Shown: piece by piece, positions 22,410 to 31,079 of the stretch
Position numbering within the stretch: the first letter of the stretch is position 1
Layout of the letters: each line of letters begins with the position of its first letter
Assembly: GCF_011761235.1 (NCBI RefSeq)
Contig: NZ_JAAOYW010000003.1
Location: 310,001 to 374,000 of the forward strand
DNA: 64,000 bases
Source: Frigoribacterium faeni
GTDB taxonomy: Bacteria > Actinomycetota > Actinomycetes > Actinomycetales > Microbacteriaceae
Direction: 5' to 3'
The notes under the pieces: generated by a model
Told to the model about the DNA's origin: nothing
What the model saw: the letters and a program-made list of their open reading frames with translations, nothing else
The model's database searches: none
Made by a program: the position numbers and the translations under genes

Positions 22410-23421
22410 CCGTCTCGCGGGGCCGCTCGACGTGGGCGAAGTGCCCGCAGCCCGGCAGCACCGTGGTGCGGGCGCCCGGCAGCAGCGCCCGCAGGACCAC
22501 CAGGTCGTCGGGCCGCGCGAACGCGTCGTCCGCGCCCGCGACGACGGACACGGGGCAGCCGATGCCCGCCCACGCCCCCGTGTCGTAGTCGACCCCCGAA
22601 GCGGCCGCGGCCACGAAGGCCCGCGGCCGGATCTCCCCCACGAACGCCTCGAGCACCGACCGCGGCACCTGCCGCACGTGCCGGAACACCGGCGCCGAGA
22701 GGGCCCGCAGCAGGCCGGCCCGGGCGGCCGCCCGGAGCAGCGGGCGGGAGGCGCGCGGCAGCACCCGGAACACGCCGCGCAGCAGCACGAGCGCCGGCAC
22801 CGTCCGCAGGCCGCGGAGCGGGTGGGCGGCGGCCTCGAGGGCCGAGAAGGTCGTGGGCGAGACGAGGCCGAGCGAGCGCACCCGCTCCGGCGCCACGGCG
22901 GCGACGTGCAGCGCGACGAGCGCGCCCAGCGAGTGCCCGACGAGGGCGGGTCGGTCGAGCCCGGAGGCGTCGGCGACGGCGAGGACGACCCGCGCCGCGG
23001 CGTGCACGTCGAGGGCCGGCGTCGGCTCGGGGCTGGCGCCCCAGCCCGGCAGGTCGACGAGCACGAGCGGGCCGGTGAGCTCCGCGGACGCGTCGGCGCC
23101 GGCCTCGCGGGCGGCCCGGAGCAGGGGCAGCCACGTCGTCCACGAGCCCGCGGCCCCGTGCAGCAGCACGGTGGCGGCGGCCCGCGCCTCGTCGCCCGCG
23201 GCGCCCGGGTCCGTGAGCACGGCCGAGCGGTGCACGACGACCCGGCCGTCGGGGGTGGTGACGACGCCCTCGACCAGGTCGCGCGCCTCCTCGGGGTCGA
23301 GCCCGAAGGGCGCGTAGCCGTCGGCGGGCGGTGCGTCGGCGGCAGGCGGGGCCGGGTTCCCGGGCTGAGCGTCGTCGGCGGGCGGGGCCGCGTCCCCGGG
23401 CGGGGCGTCGTCGGCGGTCAC
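22384..23421 (-). CDS. Alpha/beta hydrolase with Pro/Ala-rich N-terminus
   Basis: A 345-residue hydrolase. The first 40 residues are a repetitive Ala/Pro/Asp stretch (PPADDAQPGNPAPPAADAPP). The fold then shows VLLHGAAGSWTTWLPLL, the nucleophile elbow GHSLGALVAL near residue 160, a variable cap, the acid region VVAGADDAF and the catalytic His in CGHFAHVERP. GTG at 23421 overlaps the stop of the FUSC gene, so it is translated with that exporter. Hydrolase acting on an exported or imported ester is possible; not readable. Confidence 0.82.
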   Translation of the reverse strand: MTADDAPPGDAAPPADDAQPGNPAPPAADAPPADGYAPFGLDPEEARDLVEGVVTTPDGRVVVHRSAVLTDPGAAGDEARAAATVLLHGAAGSWTTWLPLLRAAREAGADASAELTGPLVLVDLPGWGASPEPTPALDVHAAARVVLAVADASGLDRPALVGHSLGALVALHVAAVAPERVRSLGLVSPTTFSALEAAAHPLRGLRTVPALVLLRGVFRVLPRASRPLLRAAARAGLLRALSAPVFRHVRQVPRSVLEAFVGEIRPRAFVAAAASGVDYDTGAWAGIGCPVSVVAGADDAFARPDDLVVLRALLPGARTTVLPGCGHFAHVERPRETVRALGSGR

Positions 23422-24491
23422 TCGCCGATGACCTCCTCGCGCACGCGCCGGATGTCCTCGAGCAGCGAGCCGATCAGCACCCAGTGGTCGGGATCGGGCC
23501 GCAGCACCTGCACGGGCGCGGTGAGCGCCGGGCCCTCGGGCAGGGCCGGGGGCGTCGGCGTGCGTCCGCCGCCCGTCGGACCCGAGGAGGCGGGCGGCGC
23601 CGCGTCCTCCGCCTCGCGTCGCAGCAGCCGGACGTCGTGCGCCGCCCGGTGCAGCTCCTCGGCGATCTGCCCCACGGCCGGGTCGTCGACGAGCTCGGCG
23701 TCGTAGTTGTCGTGGACCGACCGGGTCATGCCGACCACGCGGTTGACGAGCACCGTGAGGCGGACGAGCAGCTGCGAGTCGGCCTCGAGCACCGTGCGCT
23801 GGCGGCTCGCGCGCGGGTTGAGCATGAGGCTCTCCTCGCCCGCGGCGACGGCGGCCGCCGCCTTCGCCTGCAGCTCGCGCAGGCCCCGGGCCTGGGCGAG
23901 GACGGCCCCCAGGCGCTCCCGGTCGCTGGGCGTCGCCAGCACGTCGCCGAGCTCGTCGAGCACGGCGGCGAGGTCGCGGGTGAGGCGACCGACGGCGAGG
24001 TGCGCGGGGGCGAGCAGCACCGGCGGCACGACGAGCGCGTTGATCGCCAGGGCGACGACCGCGCCGATGACGGTCTCGAGCACGCGGTCGAGCGCGTAGT
24101 CGGGGGTCTGCGCCCCGATCGCGAGCACGAGCATCGCCGAGATCGGCACCTGGTTGGCGCTGCTGGGCGTGAGGCGCAGCGCCCACGACACGAGCAGGCT
24201 GACGACGACGATGCCGAGCACGATCCAGGTCGAGGCGCCGAAGAGCTGCCCCGCGGCGAACGCGATGAGCACGCCCGCCACGACGCCGACGCTGCGCTCG
24301 AGGCCGCGCACCAGCGACTGGTTGACGCTCGGCAGCACGACGAGCAGCGCGGCGATCGCGGCGAAGATCGGCAGCGGCTGCTGCAGCAGCGCGACGGACG
24401 CGAACCAGGCGACCACGACGGCCGCCGAGGTCTTGACGACCTGCAGCAGAGGGGTGCGCCGTGTCTGACGGATGCGCGAGACCAGGTGCAC
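23418..24491 (-). CDS. FUSC-family inner-membrane protein (aromatic acid exporter-like)
   Basis: A 357-residue protein with about six hydrophobic segments in the first 170 residues (LPIFAAIAALLVVLP, SVGVVAGVLIAFAAG), followed by a cytosolic helical region with RQRTVLEADSQLLVRLTVLVNRV. This is the half-size FUSC/YccS-AaeB-type layout. GTG start at 24491, with TATCCT 7 nt upstream, so leaderless. Coupled to the downstream hydrolase. Substrate unknown. A GGAGGCGCGG copy (24516-24525) lies just upstream. Confidence 0.82.
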   Translation of the reverse strand: MHLVSRIRQTRRTPLLQVVKTSAAVVVAWFASVALLQQPLPIFAAIAALLVVLPSVNQSLVRGLERSVGVVAGVLIAFAAGQLFGASTWIVLGIVVVSLLVSWALRLTPSSANQVPISAMLVLAIGAQTPDYALDRVLETVIGAVVALAINALVVPPVLLAPAHLAVGRLTRDLAAVLDELGDVLATPSDRERLGAVLAQARGLRELQAKAAAAVAAGEESLMLNPRASRQRTVLEADSQLLVRLTVLVNRVVGMTRSVHDNYDAELVDDPAVGQIAEELHRAAHDVRLLRREAEDAAPPASSGPTGGGRTPTPPALPEGPALTAPVQVLRPDPDHWVLIGSLLEDIRRVREEVIGE

Positions 24492-24618
24492 GCCCCCGAG
24501 GATACCGGCGGCCGAGGAGGCGCGGGCCGGCCGGTCGTGACCGGTCGCGCATCACGATTCGGTCACCGCGCCGCGCGGAGGACGCGGCCCCGGGCGGCGC
24601 ACGCGCTTCAATGGACGC

Positions 24619-25827
24619 GTGTGGCCCAACTCAGCAGAGGTGCTCCCCGCGGCCTTCGCCGGCTCGGGGCTGGCCGTCGTGGCGTTCCGGCCGCACTCGG
24701 TCGAGCCCTCGGGCCACGGGTTCCTCTACGGCTACGAGGTCGACACCCTGGCCGCCGACGGGACGACCGACACCGTCCTGACCTTCATCGACACCGACGT
24801 GACGAGCGTCGACGCGACGAGCGTGCTCACCACCGACCCGTCGACGGGGCAGCAGCTCGCCGTCTGGGCCTACCCGGCCGACCCGCTCCTCCCTGCCCTC
24901 GCCGGCGTGACCTACCCCGACCGCGTGCCCGAGTCGCTGGCCGCGCTGGGCATCGCGGTGACGTCCCCGACGCTCAGCGTCGCCGCCTACCGACCGGGCA
25001 AGCGGGCGGTCATCCGGCTCGACTCGGCCGAGACCACGCTGTTCCTCAAGGTCATCCGGCCGGACCGCGTCGCGCCGATCGTCGCCCAGCACGAGGCCTT
25101 CCGGGCCCAGGGGCTGCCCGTGCCGCGGGTGCTCGCCTCGCGGCCCGACGGGCTGCTCGTGCTCGAGCGGGTGCCGGGCGTGCCCGCCGGCCACCGCGTC
25201 GCCGACCTCGCCGACGACCCGCGCTTCGTGCAGCAGATCGTCGACCTCGGGCGCCTGGTCTCCGGGGTCCGCGTCGCCAACCGGGCCCAGTCGGACGCCC
25301 TCGACCACGCCGGGTGGCACCGCCGCACGCTCGGGTCGGCCCTGCCCGACCGGGCCGCCGAGATCGACGTCCTCTACGCCGAGATCGACCGGCGCCGGGC
25401 CACGTGGGCGGGCGACCCGCTGACCGTGATCCACGGCGACCTGCACCTCGAGCAGCTCTTCGTGCACCCCGCCGAGCCGTGGCGGGTCACCGGCCTGCTC
25501 GACATCGACACCGCGGGGCTCGGCCACCCCGCCCGCGACGCCGCGGCCCTCGTCGCCCACCTCGTGGTCACGGGACAGTGGCACCGCGGCAACGGCGACG
25601 AGGCGGAGGCCCGCGCCTGCGAGCGGCTGGCCGACGAGCTCTCGCGCACCTGGGCACGGGCCGTCCCGGCCCTGGCCGACCGGCTCGCCCCGGCCGTGGC
25701 GTCCCAGCTGCTGGCGCACGCGGGCGGCCAGGCGACGCTCGGCACCGACACGGGGCGCCGCAAGGCCGTGCAGCTGCTCGGGGCCGCGCGCGGGGCGCTC
25801 GGCGGCGTGCCCGGCGCCTCCTCCTGA
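24619..25827 (+). CDS. Aminoglycoside phosphotransferase (APH)-fold kinase
   Basis: A 402-residue small-molecule kinase. The first 120 residues are a separate N-terminal region (AFRPHSVEPSGHGFLYGYEVDTL). The kinase domain has an LFLKVIRP lysine region, Brenner motif HGDLHLEQLF near residue 275, and metal-binding LLDIDTAGLGHP. This resembles maltokinase/choline-kinase-like actinobacterial proteins. GTG at 24619 with TTCAAT 6 nt upstream, so leaderless. The stop codon lies in a 35-bp tandem duplication. Substrate unknown; resistance role is not implied. Confidence 0.82.
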   Translation: MWPNSAEVLPAAFAGSGLAVVAFRPHSVEPSGHGFLYGYEVDTLAADGTTDTVLTFIDTDVTSVDATSVLTTDPSTGQQLAVWAYPADPLLPALAGVTYPDRVPESLAALGIAVTSPTLSVAAYRPGKRAVIRLDSAETTLFLKVIRPDRVAPIVAQHEAFRAQGLPVPRVLASRPDGLLVLERVPGVPAGHRVADLADDPRFVQQIVDLGRLVSGVRVANRAQSDALDHAGWHRRTLGSALPDRAAEIDVLYAEIDRRRATWAGDPLTVIHGDLHLEQLFVHPAEPWRVTGLLDIDTAGLGHPARDAAALVAHLVVTGQWHRGNGDEAEARACERLADELSRTWARAVPALADRLAPAVASQLLAHAGGQATLGTDTGRRKAVQLLGAARGALGGVPGASS

Positions 25828-25886
25828 CGCGCTGCGGCGCGGTGCCCGGCGCGTCCTCCTGACGCGCTGCGGCGCGGTGCCCGGCG
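25807..25886. repeat. 35-bp tandem duplication spanning the stop codon
   Basis: Two nearly identical 35-bp copies (25807-25841 and 25842-25876; one difference) plus the first 10 bp of a third. The kinase stop TGA (25825-25827) is in copy 1, and a second TGA occupies the same place in copy 2. Confidence 0.9.
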
Positions 25887-26327
25887 GCCCCCGCCGCGAC
25901 ACGGCGGGCGCCCGGTGGCGGCACGGGCGCCGGACCGCGTAAAGTGGGCGCCAGCACCGTCCGTGTCGTCGTCCGACACGGTGGGCCCGACCGGGCCGGT
26001 GGCGGCTCGTCCGCCTCGCAGGTCTGCACGGGCCCGGTGACGTGGCACCGGCACCGCGCCTCCTGAGCACCTCGCGTCAGGGGCTGGTTCCGTCCGCCGC
26101 GTCGGCGTGCCGGTCGTCGTCCGACCGGCGTCCGTCCCCGTCAGCCCGTCGTCCGGACCCCACCCGTCCGGCCGTGTCGCGTCTCGCCCCGGTGCCCGCA
26201 CCGCGGCGGTCCGCCGCGTCGGGCCGCTCGGCGCCGGGGGCAGGCCGGAGCACCGCACCGCAGCACCACCCGTCGTCGCTCGACGACTCAGCACCGTCGA
26301 CCACCCCGTCGACCACGAGGAGGAGCC
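25887..26327 (+). promoter_or_regulatory. Non-coding leader upstream of the SNF2 helicase gene
   Basis: No gene seen here. It holds a TAAAGT -10 candidate (25940-25945), a CCGTGTCG/CGACACGG hairpin (25961-25981) and a GGAGGCGCGG copy on the minus strand (26054-26063). If transcription begins near 25952, the 5' UTR is about 375 nt, ending in a GAGGAGGAG ribosome site before a TTG start. The leader is GC-rich and C-biased. Regulatory role is an inference. Confidence 0.5.
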
Positions 26328-28460
26328 TTGGCTCGACCAGGCCAGCGCCAGCAGGGCGGCACCCGCACCGCCAGTCAGAAGCACCGCCGCCGCGAGGTGG
26401 ACAACGACGGCCTCATCCCCGTCCTCGCGCGCGCCGTCCGCGAGGTGGAGGCCGCCGCGCAGCGCGGCCAGGTGAAGCCCTCCAGCCGCACGAAGTTCCA
26501 GGTCATCGCCCTGCTCATGCGCGAGGAGCGCGCGCGGGTCAAGGTCGACAAGACCGTGAGCGACTCCGAGCGCGCCGAGCAGATGAAGCGCCTCGACGGC
26601 GTCGCGCAGATCCTCGCCAAGACGGCGGCGCGCGACACCTCGCTCATCGCCCTGCTCGGCGAGGACGCCGTGGTCTCCGAGAGCGCCAAGGCCCTCAAGC
26701 GCGACATGCAGATGTCGGCCGGCATGGAGCTCGCCCCCGAGGAGCAGGTCGTCGTGCGCGAGGCCGCGCCCGTCGCCCCGGTCTCGGAGCGCCAGGTCGT
26801 GCCCCAGTCGGTCGTCTCGCGCCAGCTCGCGAACCCGTTCCTGCCGCCGGACTTCTCGCTCGCCGAGGTGACCCGCGAGGTGCACCCCGTGCGCCTGGCG
26901 AACTGGGAGCTCTTCGGCCCGCTCTTCAAGTCGTTCGAGTACGGCGCCGGCGGCGGCTCCGCCTGCATGCCGCTGCCCGAGCCCACCACGGTCGACGCCC
27001 CCGCCGGCGCGACCCTCATGCACCACCAGGCGCAGCTCGTCGAGTCGGCTCGTCAGGGCCACCGCACCTACCTGCTCGCCGACGAGCCCGGCCTCGGCAA
27101 GACCGCCCAGTCGCTGCTCGCCGCCCAGGCGGCCGGGGCGTACCCTCTGCTCGTCGTCGTGCCGAACGTGGTCAAGACCAACTGGGCCCGCGAGGTGCAG
27201 CTCTGGACGCCGACCCGCACGGCCACGGTCATCCACGGCGACGGCGACACCCTCGACGCGTTCGCCGACGTCGTCATCGTCAACTACGAGGTGCTCGACC
27301 GCCACGTCGGCTGGCTCGGCGACCTCGGCTTCAAGGGCATGATCGTCGACGAGGCGCACTTCATCAAGAACAAGGAGTCGCAGCGCTCGCGGCACGTGCT
27401 GCAGCTCTCCGAGCGCATCCGTGCCCGCACCGCGCACCCCCTGCTCATGGCGCTGACCGGCACGCCGCTGATCAACGACATCGAGGACTTCCGGGCCATC
27501 TGGGAGTTCCTCGGCTGGATCGGCGACAAGAAGCCGGCCGCCGAGCTCATGGAACAGCTCGAGGAGGCGGGGCTCACCCCCGCAGACCCCGGCTTCTTCT
27601 CGTCCGCCCGCGAGATCGTCATCGACCTCGGCATCGTCCGGCGCCGCAAGGTCGACGTGGCCGCCGACATCCCCGCCCGCCGCATCGCCGACCTGCCCGT
27701 CGAGCTCGACGACGAGGCCGGCCGCTCCATCCGCGAGGCGGAGCGCGAGCTGGCCCGCCGTCTCGTCTCCCGGTACCGGTCCGCGCTCGCGGCCCGCACC
27801 TCCGGCGTCCGGGTCGAGGGCGTCGACCACGACCTCGTCCGCCAGGTCGCGAAGTGGGAGCTCGAGGACACGACCACGGCGAAGAACGGCGAGAACGTCT
27901 TCAGCATGGTGCGCCGCATCGGCCAGGCGAAGGCCGGGCTGGCCGCCGACTACACCGCGCAGCTCGCCCGCAACGTCGGCAAGGTCGTGTTCTTCGCGAA
28001 GCACATCGACGTGATGGACGTCGCCGAGCAGACCTTCGCCAAGCGCGGCATCAAGTACGCCTCGATCCGCGGCGACCAGACCCCGGCCGTGCGCCAGCGC
28101 CAGATCGACGCCTTCGTGGGCGACCCCGAGGTCGAGGTCGTCGTGTGCTCGCTCACGGCGGCCGGCGTCGGCCTCAACCTGCAGGTCGCGTCGAACGTCG
28201 TGCTCGCCGAGCTGTCGTGGACGGACGCCGAGCAGACGCAGGCCATCGACCGCGTGCACCGCATCGGCCAGGAGGAGCCCGTCACCGCCTGGCGCGTCAT
28301 CGCCGCCCAGACGATCGACACGAAGATCGCCGAGCTGATCGACAGCAAGGCGGGGCTCGCCGCCCGCGCCCTCGACGGCGACGACAGCGAGGTGGTCGAC
28401 TCGACCGACATCCAGCTGAGCGCCCTCGTCGCCCTCCTCACGGAGGCGCTCGCCGAGTAG
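26328..28460 (+). CDS. SNF2-family DEAD/DEAH-box helicase/translocase
   Basis: A 710-residue Swi2/Snf2-type ATPase. A 225-residue helical N-terminal region (KQRQ/REE-rich, no known domain) precedes the helicase core: Walker A DEPGLGKT (252-259), DEAH (341-344), ALTGTPLIN, and C-terminal motifs VCSLTAAGVGLNLQ and QAIDRVHRIGQ. Acts on dsDNA or remodels nucleoprotein complexes; bacterial members aid RNAP recycling (RapA) or repair. TTG start at 26328, chosen for the GAGGAGGAG site 5 nt upstream. A strong inverted repeat follows. The TTG and long leader suggest restrained expression. Confidence 0.9.
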   Translation: MARPGQRQQGGTRTASQKHRRREVDNDGLIPVLARAVREVEAAAQRGQVKPSSRTKFQVIALLMREERARVKVDKTVSDSERAEQMKRLDGVAQILAKTAARDTSLIALLGEDAVVSESAKALKRDMQMSAGMELAPEEQVVVREAAPVAPVSERQVVPQSVVSRQLANPFLPPDFSLAEVTREVHPVRLANWELFGPLFKSFEYGAGGGSACMPLPEPTTVDAPAGATLMHHQAQLVESARQGHRTYLLADEPGLGKTAQSLLAAQAAGAYPLLVVVPNVVKTNWAREVQLWTPTRTATVIHGDGDTLDAFADVVIVNYEVLDRHVGWLGDLGFKGMIVDEAHFIKNKESQRSRHVLQLSERIRARTAHPLLMALTGTPLINDIEDFRAIWEFLGWIGDKKPAAELMEQLEEAGLTPADPGFFSSAREIVIDLGIVRRRKVDVAADIPARRIADLPVELDDEAGRSIREAERELARRLVSRYRSALAARTSGVRVEGVDHDLVRQVAKWELEDTTTAKNGENVFSMVRRIGQAKAGLAADYTAQLARNVGKVVFFAKHIDVMDVAEQTFAKRGIKYASIRGDQTPAVRQRQIDAFVGDPEVEVVVCSLTAAGVGLNLQVASNVVLAELSWTDAEQTQAIDRVHRIGQEEPVTAWRVIAAQTIDTKIAELIDSKAGLAARALDGDDSEVVDSTDIQLSALVALLTEALAE

Positions 28461-28480
28461 CCCCGCCCCGCCCGGGCACT

Positions 28481-28540
28481 GCACCGGGTTCCGTACACTG
28501 CACCGCGTCTAGTCCTGGTGCAGTGTACGAAACCCGGTGC
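28481..28540. terminator. Long 24-bp inverted repeat at convergent gene ends
   Basis: Arms 28481-28504 and 28517-28540 match in 23 of 24 positions, with a 12-nt loop. The loop and right arm overlap the stop codon and last codons of the 28509-29456 gene, so the protein's C-terminus is encoded by the hairpin. Probably a bidirectional terminator. Confidence 0.85.
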
Positions 28541-29456
28541 GTTCGCGACGCAGGCCCGCTCGGCCGAGCGCCGCCGCCAGCTGGGCGGGCCGGTAGAGCT
28601 CCGCCCACACCGTCCTCACGACGCCGCGGACCTCGGGCAGCGCACGCAGCCGGTCCTCCCGCAGCTTCTCCCGCACGACCACCTCCTCGGCGCTGAGGCC
28701 GCCGCGCCACTCGGCCGCGCGGTACTTCCGCAGACCGTCGAACTCGTCGAGCAGGCCGATCTTGTCCCACCAGAAGTCGCCGTAGCCGATCAGTCCGGCC
28801 TCGTCACGGAAGGGCACCTGCAGTCGTGGGGGAGGGAAGCCGAGTCCGTCGAGGGCGACGCGGAGGACGGACTCCCCGGCCGACTCGGCCAGCGGCGTCG
28901 AGAAGCTGCCGACCCAGGCGACGCGGGACGCGCCTCGGCGGCGATCCCGCCGGTCCGCCGCGGCCCGGAACTCGCCGAGGGTGCAGAGCCGGGTCCGCAG
29001 GCAGTGGTCGAGCACCGCCACCGCTTGGCTGCGGGACGCCGAGAGCGCGACGTCGACGGCCGTCCGGGCGGGCGTGGTCACGACGACGTCTTCGATGGTC
29101 GTCCGGTCGCCGTCGGCGAGCGGCGCCCGGTGCTTCGTGACGTGGGCGCCCGTGTGGGTCCGGCCGCGGCCGGGCTCCGTGACGCTGATCGTCGGGCTGG
29201 ACGCCCCCACGAGCGGGAGCCCCCAGAGCGCGGCGGCGCAGAGGTGCGAGACGACGACCGGACGGGCGAGTCGGTCGAGCGTGGCGATCGTCCGGACGAC
29301 CAGTCGATCTTCCGGGGTCAGCGGCGCCCACTGCGACGAGCGGACGTACCGGCCGGGCGCGACGCGCACGAGCTCGCCACGGGCATGAGCGCGCCGTTCG
29401 GCCGGGTCGTCGTGGCGCGACTGGATGAGGAGGCCTGCGGCGCGGGAGGGGAGCAC
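28509..29456 (-). CDS. AbiEi-like/endonuclease-fold protein of actinobacterial type
   Basis: A 315-residue protein. The N-terminal part (ARGELVRVAPGRYVRSSQWAPLTPEDRLV) resembles the AbiEi antitoxin-type winged helix common in actinobacterial orphans, followed by LCAAALWGLPLVG and a nuclease-like C-terminal domain IGYGDFWWDKIGLLDEFDGLRKY of the Vsr/DUF559 kind with acidic pairs. GTG start at 29456 is a guess: no Shine-Dalgarno is clear, and longer starts overlap the divergent VOC gene. No cognate AbiEii toxin is adjacent. Its last codons lie in an inverted repeat. Function unproved. Confidence 0.7.
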   Translation of the reverse strand: MLPSRAAGLLIQSRHDDPAERRAHARGELVRVAPGRYVRSSQWAPLTPEDRLVVRTIATLDRLARPVVVSHLCAAALWGLPLVGASSPTISVTEPGRGRTHTGAHVTKHRAPLADGDRTTIEDVVVTTPARTAVDVALSASRSQAVAVLDHCLRTRLCTLGEFRAAADRRDRRRGASRVAWVGSFSTPLAESAGESVLRVALDGLGFPPPRLQVPFRDEAGLIGYGDFWWDKIGLLDEFDGLRKYRAAEWRGGLSAEEVVVREKLREDRLRALPEVRGVVRTVWAELYRPAQLAAALGRAGLRRERTGFRTLHQD

Positions 29457-29607
29457 CCGGTCAGCGTGGCGTCCTCGGGGCCGGCGGGGCGCCTCCTCGA
29501 GTCCGGCCTGTGGGCGACGAGCGGGTTCTGGGTGCCTGGGGAGGGGCGCCTCCCAGGAGGCGGGTGTTGGGTCGGGCGGGTCACCACCCGACCTGAAGGA
29601 GCAGACC

Positions 29608-30000
29608 ATGCCCGAGATCCAGGGCTACGCCCACGTCGCCATCACCGTGTCCGACCTCGACGCGAGCCTCGCGTTCTACGAGTCCCTGCTCGGCGCGCCG
29701 CCCGTGGGCCAGATCACGCTCGACGGGCTCGACCGCCGCCTGTTCTCGGTGGGCAACGGGCAGATCCTGGGCGTGACCGCGTACACCGAGGGCACCGCCG
29801 TCCCGTTCGACCCCACCGTGCCCGGCCTCGACCACATCGGCTTCGCCGTGGCCGACCACGACGCCGTCGTCGCCTGGCAGCAGCACGCCCAGTCCGTGGG
29901 CATCGACTCCGACCTCGAGCAGCCCGACTTCGGCACGACCCTCATGGTCAAGGACCCCGACGGCAACCAGATCGAGTTCTTCGCGCGCGCCGCGTCGTGA
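29608..30000 (+). CDS. VOC-family (glyoxalase/bleomycin-resistance fold) protein
   Basis: A 130-residue vicinal-oxygen-chelate protein with two beta-alpha-beta modules. His9 (AHVAITVSD), the second-module HIGFAVADH and the late Glu in NQIEFFAR can form the metal site. Family members include lyases, dioxygenases and resistance proteins; the activity is not readable. Start at 29608 has AAGGAG 7 nt upstream. Its stop overlaps the GTG of the next gene (GTGA), so the two are coupled. Confidence 0.88.
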   Translation: MPEIQGYAHVAITVSDLDASLAFYESLLGAPPVGQITLDGLDRRLFSVGNGQILGVTAYTEGTAVPFDPTVPGLDHIGFAVADHDAVVAWQQHAQSVGIDSDLEQPDFGTTLMVKDPDGNQIEFFARAAS

Positions 30001-30653
30001 GCGCCGTCGGCGACGGCGTCCGCGTCGCCGTCGAGGGGGCGCCGTCGTTCCTCAGGGGGCGTCGGCGGCCGGTCCTCGCGGCCTGGGTCGGGGCGGCCCT
30101 CGTCGTGGGCGCCGTCGGAGGTGCGGCGTCCGCCTCGGGCCTGGACACGAGCCCCGCGGCTGCCGGGACGGTGCTCGCCAGCCTCCTGGCGGCGCTCGTG
30201 CTCCGGATCGTCGTCGCCGTGTGGTCGCGCCGCGACCGCCGGTCGGTCGGCGAGCACTGGTCGGTGCCGCCCGTGTCCCTCGCTCCGCACGAGCGACGCG
30301 AGCTCGAGGCCGCTCGCCGGGAGGGGCGGCACCCCGACCTCGACGACGACGCGGTCGAACGTGCCCGCCGCGTCGCGGTCTTCGACCGGCGCCGGCTGGT
30401 GCCGGTGCTCCTCGCGGGGCCGCTCGTCGTGGTGTTCCTCGTCCTGGCGATCCTGCTCGCCGTCTCCGTCGTCCTCGACGGCGACGTGACGCTCTGGACG
30501 CTCCTGGCGCCCACGTACTTCGCCGTCACCGGGGCGATCGGCCTCGTCGCGGACACCCGGCGGCTCGGCAGGACCGTCGCCCTGGCCGGGTCAGGGGAGC
30601 CGGCCTACCGCGTCCCCGAGCCGTCCGTCACCGGGGCCGCTGCCGATCGCTGA
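29997..30653 (+). CDS. Hypothetical membrane protein
   Basis: A 218-residue protein with about four hydrophobic segments in two pairs (around residues 27-45, 55-75, 130-155 and 162-185) and a basic, polar loop between them (SLAPHERRELEAARREGRH). GTG start at 29997 overlaps the VOC-gene stop. Not recognised. Coupling with the VOC protein suggests a joint role, but no function can be given. Confidence 0.7.
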   Translation: MSAVGDGVRVAVEGAPSFLRGRRRPVLAAWVGAALVVGAVGGAASASGLDTSPAAAGTVLASLLAALVLRIVVAVWSRRDRRSVGEHWSVPPVSLAPHERRELEAARREGRHPDLDDDAVERARRVAVFDRRRLVPVLLAGPLVVVFLVLAILLAVSVVLDGDVTLWTLLAPTYFAVTGAIGLVADTRRLGRTVALAGSGEPAYRVPEPSVTGAAADR

Positions 30654-30676
30654 CGCCGAGCGCCGGCGGCCGGGCG

Positions 30677-30949
30677 CTACAGCCCGAGCTTCGCCTGCAC
30701 GTCGGCGAGCGACGGGTTCGTGGCCGTCGAGCCGTCGGGGAAGATCACGGTGGGCACGGTCTGGTTGCCGCCGTTGACGCTCTCGACGATCTCGGCAGTG
30801 CCCGCGACCTCCTCGATGTTGACCTCGGTGTAGGCGATGCCCTGCTTGCCGAGCTGCTGCTTCAGGCGGGCGCAGTAGCCGCACCACGACGTGCTGAACA
30901 TCGTGATGGTGCCGGCTTCGGGGACGTAGGAGGTGGCGGTGTCGGTCAT
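30677..30949 (-). CDS. mrx1: Mycoredoxin/glutaredoxin-like thiol oxidoreductase
   Basis: A 90-residue thioredoxin-fold protein. The active site is CGYC (Cys23-Cys26) in TITMFSTSWCGYCARLKQQL, with the cis-proline region QTVPTVIF. In actinobacteria such proteins use mycothiol to reduce mixed disulfides. Leaderless start at 30949 (TAGCCT 6 nt upstream). Divergent from poxB. Fits the window's peroxide-defence genes. Use of mycothiol is inferred from the taxon. Confidence 0.9.
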   Translation of the reverse strand: MTDTATSYVPEAGTITMFSTSWCGYCARLKQQLGKQGIAYTEVNIEEVAGTAEIVESVNGGNQTVPTVIFPDGSTATNPSLADVQAKLGL

Positions 30950-31013
30950 CGTCCCAGGCTATGCCCGGTCGGCGGTGAGGGACGGGGGAGTTGGCTGGGA
31001 GGACACGGGCCCG

Positions 31014-31023
31014 GGAGGCGCGG
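31014..31023. repeat. Dispersed GGAGGCGCGG copy in the mrx1/poxB gap
   Basis: Exact 10-mer in CCCGGGAGGCGCGGGTGAG, about 57 bp upstream of poxB. The poxB ribosome site AGGAGG is separate, closer to the ATG. Confidence 0.8.
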
Positions 31024-31079
31024 GTGAGGACGCCTGCACCGCCGGCCCGACACCACCGCGCTCGCACCAGGAGGACCCC

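Noticed and set aside
22384-24555. A single 723-codon frame covering FUSC region and hydrolase
   Set aside because: The hydrolase starts at 23421 (GTG overlapping the FUSC stop). The upstream part is antisense-style composition in the wrong frame over the FUSC gene.
24619-25827. Aminoglycoside resistance gene
   Set aside because: The APH fold is shared by many sugar and small-molecule kinases. The N-terminal region is unlike resistance enzymes and the context gives no support.
28509-29456. Complete AbiE toxin-antitoxin pair
   Set aside because: Only an AbiEi-like N-terminal part is seen; there is no AbiEii nucleotidyltransferase partner within the region.
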